A stretch of DNA of 64,000 nt. Source: Corynebacterium canis (GTDB lineage Bacteria; Actinomycetota; Actinomycetes; Mycobacteriales; Mycobacteriaceae). This document shows positions 55,446-64,000 of this stretch, piece by piece; positions within the stretch are counted from its first letter, which is position 1, and each line of letters starts with the position of its first letter. The translations under genes were made by a program, and so were the position numbers. The notes beneath the pieces were generated by a model. It ran no database searches and was not told where the DNA came from. It saw nothing but the letters and a program-made list of their open reading frames with translations. The stretch lies in assembly GCF_030408595.1 (NCBI RefSeq), contig NZ_CP047080.1, positions 2,981,311-3,045,310 of the forward strand, in the 5' to 3' direction.

Positions 55446-55982
55446 TTGAACGCAGAAGAAGCGGCATTAATTCGGCACTATTTGGCGGGGGATCAACGCG
55501 CCTTTCAAAAACTCATTGCGGGGCATACCGATAAGTTATTATGCGTGGCCCGGCGGTACGCGCCGCAGCAAGTTGATCCGCAGGACATCATGCAAGTGGC
55601 ATTGTGGAAGGCGGCGCAGGGTTTGGATTCATTTCGGCAGGAATCTTCACTAAGTACGTGGTTATACCGCTTGGTTGTCAATACCGCCCACGATTTCGCC
55701 CGCCGGCAGCCGCAAACAACTTGTATCTGCCTAGATAATATGGAAGACCAAGCGGTAGAGCACGATATCGAACTAGGTATCGAGCTTTCGTTGGCGTTAT
55801 CCTCCCTCCCGAACGAGCAGCGGGAGGCTTTAATTTTGGTTGATCTAGCGGGCACCACAATAGAACATGTTGCGCAATATCAAGGCGTGCGGCCAGGGAC
55901 GGTGAAATCGCGGCGGGCGCGGGCCCGAAAGGCGCTGCGACAAAAGCTGGAAGGGGAATATCAGTCTCTTTTGCAACGTTAG
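55446..55982 (+). CDS. sigM: ECF RNA polymerase sigma factor SigM
   Basis: 178 residues. Sigma region 2 is at about 15-85 ([54 protein letters not shown]) and region 4 at about 115-170 ([47 protein letters not shown]). SigM responds to thiol/disulphide stress in corynebacteria and mycobacteria. The start is TTG at 55446. No anti-sigma gene follows; trxB comes next, and its promoter overlaps the sigM 3' end. Confidence 0.92.
   Translation: MNAEEAALIRHYLAGDQRAFQKLIAGHTDKLLCVARRYAPQQVDPQDIMQVALWKAAQGLDSFRQESSLSTWLYRLVVNTAHDFARRQPQTTCICLDNMEDQAVEHDIELGIELSLALSSLPNEQREALILVDLAGTTIEHVAQYQGVRPGTVKSRRARARKALRQKLEGEYQSLLQR
55954..55982 (+). promoter_or_regulatory. ECF (SigH/SigM-type) promoter of trxB
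   Basis: GGGAAT (55954-55959), 17 bases, then CGTTAG (55977-55982), matching the corynebacterial SigH/SigM pattern GGGAAT...CGTT. It lies in the last codons of sigM and would start RNA about 35 bases before the trxB TTG. Confidence 0.78.
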
Positions 55983-56023
55983 AATCGTCAGAAACTCTCC
56001 TCAATGCTGTAAGGAAGTACACG

Positions 56024-56935
56024 TTGACTGTTCATGATGTTGCAATCATCGGCTCCGGCCCGGCAGGCTATACCGCCGCCATCTACGCCGCGCGCGCCGA
56101 ACTCCACCCGATCGTCTTCGAGGGCGTCGAATATGGCGGTTCGTTGATGACCACCACCGATGTGGAAAACTACCCGGGTTTCCCGGAGGGCATCATGGGG
56201 CCCGAACTCATGGAACATATGCGCACCCAAGCCGAGCGTTTCGGCGCCGAATTGCGCATGGAAACGGTCGACCGCGTAGAGCTCGATGGCGAGATCAAAA
56301 CGCTGTGGGTTGGCGACGATAAGTTCGAAGCCCGCAGCGTCATTCTTGCCATGGGTTCCGCCCCGCGCTACCTCAATGTGCCGGGCGAAAAGGAATTGCT
56401 GGGCCGCGGCGTGTCCGCCTGCGCGACTTGCGACGGCTTCTTCTTCCGCGACCAGGACATCGCCGTGATCGGCGGCGGCGATTCCGCCATGGAGGAGGCG
56501 CTATTCCTCACCCGTTTCGCCAGCTCGGTGACTATTGTGCACCGCCGTGACGAGTTCCGCGCCAGCCGCATCATGGTCGAGCGCGCCCGCGCGAATGACA
56601 AGATTCGCTTTGTTACCAGCGCCGTTGTCACCCGCGTCCTTGGCGATTCCAAGGTCACCGGCCTCGAGCTCGACGTGAAGGGTGAGCGCACCGAATTGCC
56701 GGTGAGCGCAATGTTCGTAGCCATCGGCGCCGACCCGCGGTCCGAACTTGTGCGCGATTTCATCGAGCTTGACGACGCCAGGTACGTTCAGGTTGCACAC
56801 CCCTCCACCCGAACAAACCTTCCGGGCGTTTTCGCGGTTGGAGACTTGGTGGATAACCACTATAAGCAAGCCATTACGGCGGCCGGTTCCGGTTGCCGTG
56901 CCGCCATTGACGCCGAACACTTTCTTTCCCGCTAG
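56024..56935 (+). CDS. trxB: Thioredoxin reductase
   Basis: 303 residues. FAD motif [18 protein letters not shown] at the N-terminus, the redox pair C133-AT-C136 in [16 protein letters not shown] motif [14 protein letters not shown], and [21 protein letters not shown] near the end. It passes electrons from NADPH to thioredoxin. The start is TTG at 56024, with AAGGAAG upstream. Expression under oxidative thiol stress is expected from the ECF promoter. Confidence 0.96.
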   Translation: MTVHDVAIIGSGPAGYTAAIYAARAELHPIVFEGVEYGGSLMTTTDVENYPGFPEGIMGPELMEHMRTQAERFGAELRMETVDRVELDGEIKTLWVGDDKFEARSVILAMGSAPRYLNVPGEKELLGRGVSACATCDGFFFRDQDIAVIGGGDSAMEEALFLTRFASSVTIVHRRDEFRASRIMVERARANDKIRFVTSAVVTRVLGDSKVTGLELDVKGERTELPVSAMFVAIGADPRSELVRDFIELDDARYVQVAHPSTRTNLPGVFAVGDLVDNHYKQAITAAGSGCRAAIDAEHFLSR

Positions 56936-56946
56936 GAGTAACCCCC

Positions 56947-57270
56947 ATGACCAATGTGATTAATGTCACAGCCGACTCTTTCCGTTCGACCGTTCTCGAA
57001 TCCGAAAAACCCGTGCTCGTCGATTTCTGGGCCGACTGGTGCGGCCCCTGCAAAAAGCTCGCCCCCGTGCTGGAAGAAGTCGCGGTCGAGCTGGGTGATC
57101 GCGCACTTATCACCAAGGTTGATGTGCAAGAGGAACGCACCCTTGCAGCCATGTTTCAGGTGCTGTCAATCCCCACTTTGCTGATCTTTAAAAACGGCCA
57201 AAAAGTCGCGGAAATCGTTGGTGGACTCCCGAAATCCACGCTCGTGGCGAAGCTAGAGTCATTCATGTAG
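56947..57270 (+). CDS. trxA: Thioredoxin
   Basis: 107 residues with the active site W31-CGPC-K and the cis-Pro in SIPTLLIFKNG. It reduces protein disulphides and is recharged by TrxB, encoded 11 bases upstream. AGGAG precedes the ATG. In mycobacteria the gene at this place is called trxC. Confidence 0.96.
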   Translation: MTNVINVTADSFRSTVLESEKPVLVDFWADWCGPCKKLAPVLEEVAVELGDRALITKVDVQEERTLAAMFQVLSIPTLLIFKNGQKVAEIVGGLPKSTLVAKLESFM

Positions 57271-57316
57271 CTGGTATCGTAGCCCCCAGTGCGAATGGCA
57301 ACTAGAAAGGAGCACC

Positions 57317-58501
57317 GTGGCAGAGGTTCTCAAGGTCGGTGATAGGAGCCCACGTGTCGCTGAAGTACGAGCAACCCTTGCGCGGCTGGGCCTCTACAAG
57401 GGGTATCACGGGGACGCATCTCGCGTGTTCCGCCCAGAGGACACCTTCTTCGACGCTCCTTTGTCAGAAGCGCTACAGGCTTTTCAGCAAAGCCGGGGAC
57501 TCATCGCCGACGGAAAAATTGGGGAAGCCACCCTGCGCACATTGCGCGAGGCTTCCTACAAGCTTGGTGAGCGGATTCTAGAATTTCAACCATCGAACGA
57601 ATTGATCGGTGATGATGTTCTGGAGTTGCAGAAGCAATTGCATGACCTCGGTTTTTATCCCGAACGCTTGGACGGCCGCTTCGGCGAGCTTACGCACCAG
57701 GGTTTGATGAACTATCAGATGAACTACGGGTTGCAGGCCGATGGCATTTGCGGCCCGCAAACGATCCTTGCGCTGGGCTATCTGGGGCGCCGCATCACAG
57801 GCGGCTCCCCGCACGCCATCCGGGAACGGGAGGCGGTGCGTCAGGCTGGGCCTTGGCTCGCCGGCAAACGGGTGATTCTTGATCCCGGCCCCGGAGGCCA
57901 CCACGACAACACCCATGATCCCGCGCGTAAGATCAAGGGCCCGTTCGGGGAGGTCACGGAGGAAGAAATCCTTTGGGATCTCGCATCCCGCATCGAGGGC
58001 CGCATGGTTGCGGCAGGCATGGAAACCATGATGTCGCGGCCGCAGCGCACGGATCTCAATGAGAACGAGCGGATATCGATAGCCAATTCTTCCAACGCCG
58101 ATCTCATGATCAGCCTGCAGTGCGATCACTACCCGAACGAGAAGGCTAATGGCTGCGCCACGTTCTATTTCGGTTCCGTCCGCGGTACCACCTCCGAGGC
58201 GGGCGAGTTATTGAGCGGCTTTATCCAGCGGGAGATTTGCGCCCGCACGGATCTTAGGAACATTGGCAATGTCCCCGGAACTTGGGGTTTGCTGCGCTTT
58301 ACCAAGATGACTGCGGTGGAAGTGGTGGTTGGGTATCTGTCCAGCCCGCACGATGTTGCGGTGCTCACTGATCCGAAGCAGCGCGATGCTATCGCCGAGG
58401 CGGTGGTGGTCGCGGTGAAGCGACTCTATTTGATGGATCGCGATGACCAACCGACGGGCACCTACAAATTCAACGAGCTGTTGGAAGCGGAACTACTCTA
58501 A
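57317..58501 (+). CDS. cwlM: CwlM-like N-acetylmuramoyl-L-alanine amidase homologue
   Basis: 394 residues without a signal peptide, so cytosolic. Two peptidoglycan-binding repeats lie at about 7-80 and 98-155, then an amidase_3 domain (about 183-370). The zinc-ligand His expected in DPGHGG is Pro192 (DPGPGG), and the SxHxN His is Gln268 (SLQCDH); the Glu ligand in EEEILWDLA is kept. The enzyme is therefore probably inactive and, as in mycobacteria, a regulator of peptidoglycan precursor synthesis. GTG start with AAAGGAG just upstream. Follows trxA by 46 bases. Confidence 0.9.
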   Translation: MAEVLKVGDRSPRVAEVRATLARLGLYKGYHGDASRVFRPEDTFFDAPLSEALQAFQQSRGLIADGKIGEATLRTLREASYKLGERILEFQPSNELIGDDVLELQKQLHDLGFYPERLDGRFGELTHQGLMNYQMNYGLQADGICGPQTILALGYLGRRITGGSPHAIREREAVRQAGPWLAGKRVILDPGPGGHHDNTHDPARKIKGPFGEVTEEEILWDLASRIEGRMVAAGMETMMSRPQRTDLNENERISIANSSNADLMISLQCDHYPNEKANGCATFYFGSVRGTTSEAGELLSGFIQREICARTDLRNIGNVPGTWGLLRFTKMTAVEVVVGYLSSPHDVAVLTDPKQRDAIAEAVVVAVKRLYLMDRDDQPTGTYKFNELLEAELL

Positions 58502-58605
58502 AACGGCCCTCATAGGCCTCTAGAAGAAGTGAAGTACCTGCCTGAGGAATAAGGACTCCAAGAGCTGTACTCAAGCCCAGAAAAGGCCGAGTACTCGTTG
58601 CAAAC

Positions 58606-58640
58606 AACTAGAGCGGCGCGAATCTTGCGCCGCTCTAGTT
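58606..58640. terminator. Bidirectional terminator between cwlM and parB
   Basis: AACTAGAGCGGCGC (58606-58619) pairs perfectly over 14 bases with GCGCCGCTCTAGTT (58627-58640), 7-base loop, with TT following and A's preceding. It sits between convergent genes and can serve both. Confidence 0.92.
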
Positions 58641-58655
58641 TTGGGCTAGTGGGAG

Positions 58656-59681
58656 TTACCCCCGATCGATAAGCCCCAGGATGCGTTCAAAATCGTCCTT
58701 ATCCCCGAACTCGACCACGATGCGCCCCTTGCGCTTGCCCATGGTGACCGTGACTTTGGTGTCTAGGCCATCGGCCAAACGATCGGCAGCGCGGGTGAAA
58801 AACTCCGGCGTTTCCCGCTTAGGCGCCGGTTTCTTCTCCTGCGCCTCACCCCGATTCGCTAACATGACCGCCTCCTCGGTGGCGCGAACCGACAGCCCTT
58901 CGGCCACGATGCGGTCAGCTAACGCTTCCTGCGCCGGGATACCCGCCTTCAGGCCGAGCAGGGCGCGAGCATGGCCAGCGCTAAGCACCCCCGCCGCCAC
59001 CCGCGATTGCACCTTCACTGGCAGCGCCAATAGGCGAATGGCATTGGTGATCACGGGGCGGGAACGGCCGATACGGTCCGCGAGCTCGCCTTGGGTGACC
59101 CCAAACTCCTCCAGCAATTGCTGGTAGGCCGCCGCTTCCTCCAAGGGATTCAGCTGCACGCGGTGGATATTCTCCAGCAACGCATCGCGGAGCAGGGAGC
59201 TATCGTCGGTCTCCCGAATGATCGCGGGGATATGGGTCAATCCGGCCTTGGCGGCGGCGCGCCAGCGGCGCTCACCCATGATGATTTCAAAGCCGTCGTC
59301 GGCGGGGGAGTGCCGCACCACGATCGGCTGCATCAGGCCGAATTCGCGGATCGAATGCACCAATTCCGCGAGCGCATCCTCATCGAACACCTGACGCGGC
59401 TGGCGCGGGTTCGGGGCGATCAAAGCGATGGGTATCTCTTGGTAGCTGGCCCCAAAATCCTGCGTCTTGGTGCCGCCGGCGGCGTCTTTGCTTTGCTGCT
59501 GTTTGGCTCGTTTGGCATCGCGGGCGGCCGCCGCATTGGTGTCGCCCTTGTGGGGGCGCGTATTGCCACCAATGATGATGTCGGCGGCGCCATCACCGAG
59601 TTTGGGGCTTTCCGCGGGGGTACTGGGGATCAGGGCAGCGAGGCCACGTCCGAGGCCGCTTTTGCGCGGTTCTTGTGCCAT
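58656..59681 (-). CDS. parB: Chromosome partitioning protein ParB
   Basis: 341 residues. N-terminal ParA-interaction peptide [12 protein letters not shown], the CTP-binding/nucleation motifs [18 protein letters not shown] and MGERRWRAA, the helix-turn-helix [23 protein letters not shown] that reads parS, and a C-terminal dimer domain. It loads onto the parS sites found at 35.7-61.4 kb and organises the origin region. It follows parA by 39 bases in the same operon. Confidence 0.97.
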   Translation of the reverse strand: MAQEPRKSGLGRGLAALIPSTPAESPKLGDGAADIIIGGNTRPHKGDTNAAAARDAKRAKQQQSKDAAGGTKTQDFGASYQEIPIALIAPNPRQPRQVFDEDALAELVHSIREFGLMQPIVVRHSPADDGFEIIMGERRWRAAAKAGLTHIPAIIRETDDSSLLRDALLENIHRVQLNPLEEAAAYQQLLEEFGVTQGELADRIGRSRPVITNAIRLLALPVKVQSRVAAGVLSAGHARALLGLKAGIPAQEALADRIVAEGLSVRATEEAVMLANRGEAQEKKPAPKRETPEFFTRAADRLADGLDTKVTVTMGKRKGRIVVEFGDKDDFERILGLIDRG

Positions 59682-59720
59682 GAGAGCGTTGAGCCTTTCC
59701 TAACGCAGTGATGCTTCGTC

Positions 59721-60644
59721 CTACGATTTTGGTGCTACACCAATAGTCCCAGATTCTGGTGTTGGCAGGTAATCGCCACGACTAGCGATTTCCTTCGCGG
59801 CATCCAAATAGGCCATGGCGCCGCGCGAGCCTGGGTCGTATTCCAAGACTGTCTGGCCAAAGCCGGGGGCTTCCGAAACCTTCACGGAGCGGGGGATAAG
59901 GGTGCGTAGCACAACATCTTTGAAATGCCCCCGCACATCTTCCGCCACCTGCTCAGCAAGCTTTGTTCTGCCGTCATACATCGTCAGCAGAATGGTCGAA
60001 ATATGTAGTTCATGATTCAAGTGTTGACGAATCATAGAAATATTATTCAATAGCTGGCCAACGCCCTCGAGCGCGTAGTACTCGCACTGAATCGGGATCA
60101 GCACCTCGCGAACAGCGGCCATAGAATTAATCGTTAATAACCCCAAAGAGGGGGGACAATCAATAATGACGTAATCGAAGCCGTTCCGCTCCAGGAATTC
60201 CTCATCCAAGGCGTCCCGCAGCCGGTATTCCCGCCGGACCATGCTTACCAGCTCGATCTCGGCGCCCGCGAGATCGATGGTGGCCGGAATGCAGTACAGG
60301 TTTTTATGAGAAGGGGACTGCTGCATCGCCTCATCCGGGGTGCAATCACCCAGCAACACCTCGTAGCTGGAAGGCGTTCCGGTGCGGTGTTCCACGCCCA
60401 GGGCCGTCGACGCATTGCCCTGCGGGTCAAGGTCGATCACTAGGACGCGAAGGCCGTGAAACGCCAGCCCGGCGGCAAGATTCACCGAGGTAGTGGTCTT
60501 TCCAACCCCACCTTTTTGATTAGACACGGTAATCAGGCGCGTCCGGTCCGGGCGCGGTAAGTGCAAAGCATTGGGAGTTTGCACTTGTGTTGCACGCTGG
60601 GCAGCTGCCCCGATGGGGGTGTCTTCCCAGTACCGTTCGTCCAT
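59721..60644 (-). CDS. parA: Chromosome partitioning ATPase ParA
   Basis: 307 residues. The deviant Walker A motif is QKGGVGKTTTSVN (43-55), with Walker A' in VLVIDLDPQGN and Walker B in YVIIDCPPSLG. It binds DNA nonspecifically as an ATP dimer and moves ParB-parS complexes. The ATG at 60644 has AAGGAGAAGGACC upstream. The N-terminal 35 residues are polar and precede the conserved fold. Confidence 0.97.
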   Translation of the reverse strand: MDERYWEDTPIGAAAQRATQVQTPNALHLPRPDRTRLITVSNQKGGVGKTTTSVNLAAGLAFHGLRVLVIDLDPQGNASTALGVEHRTGTPSSYEVLLGDCTPDEAMQQSPSHKNLYCIPATIDLAGAEIELVSMVRREYRLRDALDEEFLERNGFDYVIIDCPPSLGLLTINSMAAVREVLIPIQCEYYALEGVGQLLNNISMIRQHLNHELHISTILLTMYDGRTKLAEQVAEDVRGHFKDVVLRTLIPRSVKVSEAPGFGQTVLEYDPGSRGAMAYLDAAKEIASRGDYLPTPESGTIGVAPKS

Positions 60645-60689
60645 GGAGGTCCTTCTCCTTCGTATTGCTCTGCTTTAACCCTACGGCAG

Positions 60690-61364
60690 TTATTTCACTC
60701 GCGGAATACTCATCAAGGTCGTAGGTTCTTCAAGGTGTTGTTCACCTACTGTAAGTATGGTTGCCGCGCCACCACCAGCTTTTCGAATTTCTTTCGCATC
60801 GCGGGTGAGTTCCTCGGCCACCGATACCCCCTTCATGGCCAGCATTTTTCCGCCTTTACGTGCTAACGGCAGCGACCACCCCGCGAGCTTGCCCAGGGGT
60901 GCCACGGCACGGGAGGTTACGACGTCGACAAGCCCCAGCTTTACGCGCACCTCGGCGTCCTCGGCACGCCCCCGAATCACGGTCACGTTGTCAAGGCCAA
61001 GCAAATCCACCACCTCCCGCAGGTAATTGGAACGTTTGAGCAGGGGCTCGATCAGCGTTATGTGCAAGTCGGGGCGGGCGATGGCCAATGGAATGCCTGG
61101 TAAGCCGGCGCCCGAACCGATATCGGCAACCGTGGCGCCCTGGGGAATCGCCTCACCGATAACCGCGCAATTCAGGATGTGCCGCTCCCACAGCCGCGGA
61201 ACCTCCTTGGGGCCGATAAAACCCCTGATGGACGCATCGCGGGCCAGGGAACCGTAGTACGCGGCGGCAGCGGCGAGGTTGTCTCCAAAGACGCGGGCCG
61301 CTGCGGGCGGTGCGGTGGCTAGATCGTCGAAATCTTCACCGTACTGCGGTTTCACGTGAAACAT
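60690..61364 (-). CDS. rsmG: 16S rRNA (guanine527-N7)-methyltransferase
   Basis: 224 residues. SAM motif [22 protein letters not shown], then [14 protein letters not shown] and [13 protein letters not shown], typical of RsmG/GidB. It methylates G527 (E. coli numbering) of 16S rRNA. Starts are ATG at 61364 or GTG at 61355; both fall in a parS-like site, and GGGAAGG lies directly before the ATG, so the GTG has the better spacing. Confidence 0.95.
   Translation of the reverse strand: MFHVKPQYGEDFDDLATAPPAAARVFGDNLAAAAAYYGSLARDASIRGFIGPKEVPRLWERHILNCAVIGEAIPQGATVADIGSGAGLPGIPLAIARPDLHITLIEPLLKRSNYLREVVDLLGLDNVTVIRGRAEDAEVRVKLGLVDVVTSRAVAPLGKLAGWSLPLARKGGKMLAMKGVSVAEELTRDAKEIRKAGGGAATILTVGEQHLEEPTTLMSIPRVK
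61349..61364. promoter_or_regulatory. parS: parS site, one mismatch, over rsmG start
   Basis: GGTTTCACGTGAAACA; only the first base differs from consensus. It supplies the first codons (FHVK) of rsmG on the minus strand. Confidence 0.85.
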
Positions 61365-61435
61365 CCTTCCCAAATGGTCACCAGAACAAACCCCCGAATC
61401 GACGCTACTAACCCTAACGACTATACGCGGCAACG

Positions 61436-61463
61436 AAAAACCCCAACCTGTGCGGCTGGGGTT
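61436..61463 (-). terminator. yidC terminator
   Basis: AACCCCA (61439-61445) pairs with TGGGGTT (61457-61463); on the minus strand the stem is followed by TTTTT-CG. It lies just after the yidC stop, so rsmG-parA-parB are transcribed separately. Confidence 0.8.
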
Positions 61464-61470
61464 CAAAGGA

Positions 61471-62424
61471 TTATTTGCGCTTTTTCTTGGGGTTCTTCGG
61501 CTTCACACCCGGCTTCGGGGCGCTCGCCCGCTTCGCCTCTCGCTTGGCCGCTAGCTCTTCCTCTTCCTCGCGGTCCATCTTGGCAAACACGTAACGTTGC
61601 TGGAAGAAGGTCCAGATATTGTTCGCGCCCATGTAGCAGAGCAAACCGATGTGCCACAATACGCCGGTAAACAAAATGGTGCCGGGGAGGAACCACACCA
61701 TCATTTTGTTCATCATCTGCATTTGCATCGCCATTTGATCATTCGACGGCGGGGCGGCGCGGCCGGATTCCACGCGCTTGTTTTGGCGAGTGATGGCCAT
61801 CTTCGCATTAAAGTGCGTTGCCAGCGCAATAATAATAATGAGCGGCGCGGCTACCAGAATGATGTCAAATTGCGTGAAATTTACCGGGTCGAAGCCCTTG
61901 TACATTTCCTCCGGCATGGTGATATAAGCCGAAAGCGGAACGCCGAACAGGCGCGCATCCAGGAAGGACTGCACATCTTCCGGGGAGAAGATGTAGTTCG
62001 CGGTATTGCGGTTTTCCTCGATGGACATGCCGAGCTGGCCGGCCCCGGTACCCGTACGGTTAAACGAACGCAGCACGTGGAACAAACCGATAAACACCGG
62101 CATTTGCACCAGCACCGGCAAGCAGCCCGCGAGCGGGTTTACACCCATCTCCTTTTGGAGCTTGCGGGTCTCCTCGACCATTTTCTGCTGATCGTTTTTG
62201 TACTTGTTCCGGATTTCCGTCATACGCGGCTGCATATCCTGCATTTTGCGGGAAGAGCGCATCTGATTCAGCGTGGGGCGAACCAGCAACACGCGGATGG
62301 TAAACGTCAGAAAGACGATCGCCAGCACCCACGTGATGCCGGATCCTGGGTCCAGCACGAAACTAAAAAGTTTGTGCCAAAACCACAAGATGGCCGAAAT
62401 TGGCCAATATACGAAGTTGAGCAC
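61471..62424 (-). CDS. yidC: Membrane protein insertase YidC
   Basis: 317 residues. Five conserved helices with the hydrophilic-groove region [23 protein letters not shown] and [20 protein letters not shown]; the basic Lys-rich tail ending PKKKRK probably binds ribosomes. It inserts and folds membrane proteins, alone or with SecYEG. ATG 62424 begins MLNFVYWP. The jag gene usually found next to yidC in related genera is absent. Confidence 0.96.
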   Translation of the reverse strand: MLNFVYWPISAILWFWHKLFSFVLDPGSGITWVLAIVFLTFTIRVLLVRPTLNQMRSSRKMQDMQPRMTEIRNKYKNDQQKMVEETRKLQKEMGVNPLAGCLPVLVQMPVFIGLFHVLRSFNRTGTGAGQLGMSIEENRNTANYIFSPEDVQSFLDARLFGVPLSAYITMPEEMYKGFDPVNFTQFDIILVAAPLIIIIALATHFNAKMAITRQNKRVESGRAAPPSNDQMAMQMQMMNKMMVWFLPGTILFTGVLWHIGLLCYMGANNIWTFFQQRYVFAKMDREEEEELAAKREAKRASAPKPGVKPKNPKKKRK

Positions 62425-62430
62425 GGTTGG

Positions 62431-62727
62431 TCAGAACTCCTGATCAAGGTTAAGTTTAGTTGGCCTGCGCTGCGGCACAGGGTCGTAACCTCCCGGATGC
62501 CATGGTCCGCATTTGGCTAACCGAGCTAAGGCAAGCGCAACGCCACGAAACGCACCGTGAAGCTGAACCGCTTGCAGCGCATACGCGCTACAAGTCGGCT
62601 CAAAACGACAAGTTGACCCCATCTTAAGGGGTGACAAATACATTTGGTAGCCGCGGACGGCAGCGATAAGCATCCGAGCTAGCAGACTAGGCGATCGCGT
62701 CGAGCCGTTGGAGTGCTTTTCGCACAT
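62431..62727 (-). CDS. yidD: Membrane protein insertion efficiency factor YidD
   Basis: 98 residues with the family core YQMYLSPLKMGSTCRFEPTCSAYALQAV and CGPWHPGGYDPVP. YidD is a small membrane-associated helper of YidC. The GTG at 62727 overlaps rnpA by 41 bases; a later ATG at 62673 would be short for the family, and the mycobacterial protein also has about 25 residues before the core. Confidence 0.9.
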   Translation of the reverse strand: MCEKHSNGSTRSPSLLARMLIAAVRGYQMYLSPLKMGSTCRFEPTCSAYALQAVQLHGAFRGVALALARLAKCGPWHPGGYDPVPQRRPTKLNLDQEF

Positions 62728-63046
62728 CCCGCATCAACTCCTCACTGCTGGCGGTAGCGGCGGCCGGCAGGGCCCGCACCACCACATCAAAACGATCCGG
62801 AAGTTGCGCCGCAAGCCTAGCGCAAACATGCCGCAGCCGCCGAGACGTGCGGTGGCGAACCACCGCATTCCCGACGGCCTTAGAAACAATAAGGCCGAAA
62901 CGGGGACCACCCCAGCGGGCGATACCTGCTTCGGCATTGTGCTCCCACACGTACACCACCACACTTTTGGATCCTTTGCGTCGCCCCTGTCGGACTGCGC
63001 GAGCGAATTCGCTCGACAAGACCAACGAATATTGTTGCGGTAACAC
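62687..63046 (-). CDS. rnpA: Ribonuclease P protein component
   Basis: 119 residues. The RNR-type motif FGLIVSKAVGNAVVRHRTSRRLRHV is the RNA-binding helix. It assists the RNase P RNA in removing 5' leaders of pre-tRNAs. The start is GTG at 63046. It lies between rpmH and yidD as in most bacteria. Confidence 0.95.
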   Translation of the reverse strand: MLPQQYSLVLSSEFARAVRQGRRKGSKSVVVYVWEHNAEAGIARWGGPRFGLIVSKAVGNAVVRHRTSRRLRHVCARLAAQLPDRFDVVVRALPAAATASSEELMRDVRKALQRLDAIA

Positions 63047-63098
63047 GCGTTCAGGATTCCTTATTGGTGGTGCCGTATTGGGGCGCCAACCGTATGTA

Positions 63099-63242
63099 TT
63101 AAACGGTCAGCGAAGCACGGCCCTTACGACGACGAGCCGACACGATGGCGCGACCCGCTCGGGTACGCATACGAGTACGGAAGCCGTGAACACGTGCACG
63201 ACGACGGTTGTTCGGCTGGAACGTCCGCTTGCCCTTAGCCAC
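63099..63242 (-). CDS. rpmH: 50S ribosomal protein L34
   Basis: 47 residues, very basic: [21 protein letters not shown] and [18 protein letters not shown]. The GTG at 63242 follows AGGAG and gives the canonical start; the frame to 63287 is non-homologous. First gene of the rpmH-rnpA-yidD-yidC group. Confidence 0.97.
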   Translation of the reverse strand: MAKGKRTFQPNNRRRARVHGFRTRMRTRAGRAIVSARRRKGRASLTV

Positions 63243-63599
63243 GGTGAACACTCCTAGTTGTGAGAGGGCGGACCGCGCACGACACAAGCCTTGGTGTGCA
63301 GTATCGTATCTGCTACGGCCACCCTGATTGGATGAATGTGAAAACCTATGCGACCTTCGATGAGGAACGCCCTAGGCTCGCAACAGGCGCGACCCGAGCT
63401 AATTTGCGGATCACGCCCAGTGCGAAACAGCACATCTGCGCGACCTTGAAAGTTCAAGCCTCTTCGATGTGCGAGACTCTGCCAGACTACGCGGTTACCT
63501 TTGACGAAACAAATCGACACGCCGCCTCCGCACGCACCCCCAAAAATCACAGCCGTGTAATTTTCAAATCTTTTGTCGAATCAAAACCCACAAACAAAG
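63243..63599. other. rpmH-dnaA intergenic region, left part
   Basis: About 357 bases upstream of rpmH. It must contain the rpmH promoter on the minus strand. Open frames through it on the plus strand have no family resemblance. It leads into the DnaA-box region. Confidence 0.6.
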
Positions 63600-64000
63600 C
63601 CGCAGGACAGATCAGTTGTGCACAGCCCACATGGCCTGTGGACAACTTTGCCTGTGGATAACTTTGGTGGAACCACTGCCGTTTGGCTTAAAATTCTGTT
63701 GTTTTTGCAGGTCAGATACTTATGTGGAGAACAAACAATCTATCCACAACCTGGTGATTCCACTGTGGATAAGTTTTTTGCGTAGAGTTGTCCACAGCTG
63801 TGAGTAACTTTGTGAACAAGCAGGTTGCTCCGCATCCCGGTGGTCCACAAGACCGGTGGAAAAGGAAACAGAGTTTTCCCCAAGCAGTTCCAATAACCCA
63901 ATACCGTGGATGACTTATTCGTTGCGCTTGAGTGCCGCAGCAACGAGGGTTCTCGCCCCCGCTGCGACACAAAGCTACACACAAAAGGACGTATTCGAGC
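63600..64000. other. oriC: Origin of replication region (oriC), left of dnaA
   Basis: DnaA boxes cluster at 63616 (TTGTGCACA), 63637 (TGTGGACAA), 63653 (TGTGGATAA), 63723 (TGTGGAGAA), 63740 (CTATCCACA), 63764 (TGTGGATAA), 63788 (TTGTCCACA), 63811 (TGTGAACAA) and 63841 (TGGTCCACA). Two match the strict consensus; most others have one mismatch. The stretch 63680-63780 is AT-rich. Position next to rpmH and the genes rnpA, yidC, parA and parB is the standard actinobacterial oriC. AAAAGGA at 63983-63989 may be the ribosome site of dnaA, which should start just beyond the window. Confidence 0.9.

Noticed and set aside
55417..55447. Possible SigM autoregulatory promoter GGGAAC...CGTT before sigM
   Set aside because: The spacer is 21 bases, longer than the 16-19 typical for ECF promoters, and the CGTT overlaps the start codon.
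63260..63661. 133-codon plus-strand open frame upstream of rpmH
   Set aside because: It covers the rpmH promoter region and DnaA boxes, has no domain resemblance and an irregular composition; better explained as chance in the origin spacer.

Overview
The window is about 64 kb of a Corynebacterium-type (mycolata actinobacterium) chromosome ending at the left side of oriC. The right end has the order cca/pcnA – mutT4-like – DUF6049 – murJ – sigM – trxB – trxA – cwlM – parB – parA – rsmG – yidC – yidD – rnpA – rpmH – [oriC, dnaA just outside], as in Mycobacterium and Corynebacterium but without jag. The left end has a DUF5318 gene, ponA, a GT-C glycosyltransferase, rpsF, ssb and rplI, matching the Rv0049–Rv0056 neighbourhood of M. 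tuberculosis (rpsR is absent here). GC-rich codon use, frequent GTG/TTG starts and ParB parS sites of the form TGTTTCACGTGAAACA fit this assignment. The species cannot be fixed from the sequence.

Layout. 1–2.5 kb: 3' part of a DUF2202 gene convergent with a two-component system. 2.5–2.75 kb: a dense DnaA-box cluster about 61 kb from oriC. 2.9–8.9 kb: rplI/ssb/rpsF, GT-C protein, ponA, DUF5318. 9.1–14.9 kb: MarR regulator with a universal stress protein, SDR, sialidase-like protein, MhuD-like monooxygenase, trhO, siderophore-interacting protein (SIP). 14.8–21.5 kb: an accessory segment with an MksF-MksE-MksB (JetA-JetB-JetC, Wadjet-type) condensin operon. The nuclease subunit MksG/JetD is absent. 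Its expected place holds a codirectional DUF3800 gene bounded by a 147-bp direct duplication of the SIP gene 3' end. 21.9–35.4 kb: DUF1846, Nei-type glycosylase, VanZ, DUF2752, two dispanin-like proteins, leuS, DAACS transporter, SdpI, Nudix, DUF222/HNH, an orphan AbiEi-type antitoxin and a shortened AlbA_2-type protein.

35.7–43.8 kb: a complete trp operon, trpL–trpB(1)–trpE–trpG–trpD–trpCF–trpB(2)–trpA, almost every junction overlapping by a few bases. It has a classic ribosome-mediated attenuator (three Trp codons in a 17-residue leader) and two beta-subunit genes. Seven parS sites lie between 35.7 and 61.4 kb. One is inside trpCF, one is built into the trpA terminator hairpin, and three overlap start codons. 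44–48.3 kb: Rieske lipoprotein, old-yellow-enzyme-type reductase, SBF-type transporter, BrnFE-like amino-acid exporter, YqgE. 48.3–64 kb: the conserved oriC-proximal block for tRNA maturation, envelope synthesis, redox stress (sigM/trxB/trxA, with an ECF-type promoter before trxB), chromosome segregation and membrane-protein insertion.

Best candidates for something new: the MksFEB operon with a DUF3800 gene in the effector position, the remote DnaA-box cluster, the parS/terminator hybrid, the divergent second TrpB, and a CwlM that lacks expected zinc ligands.
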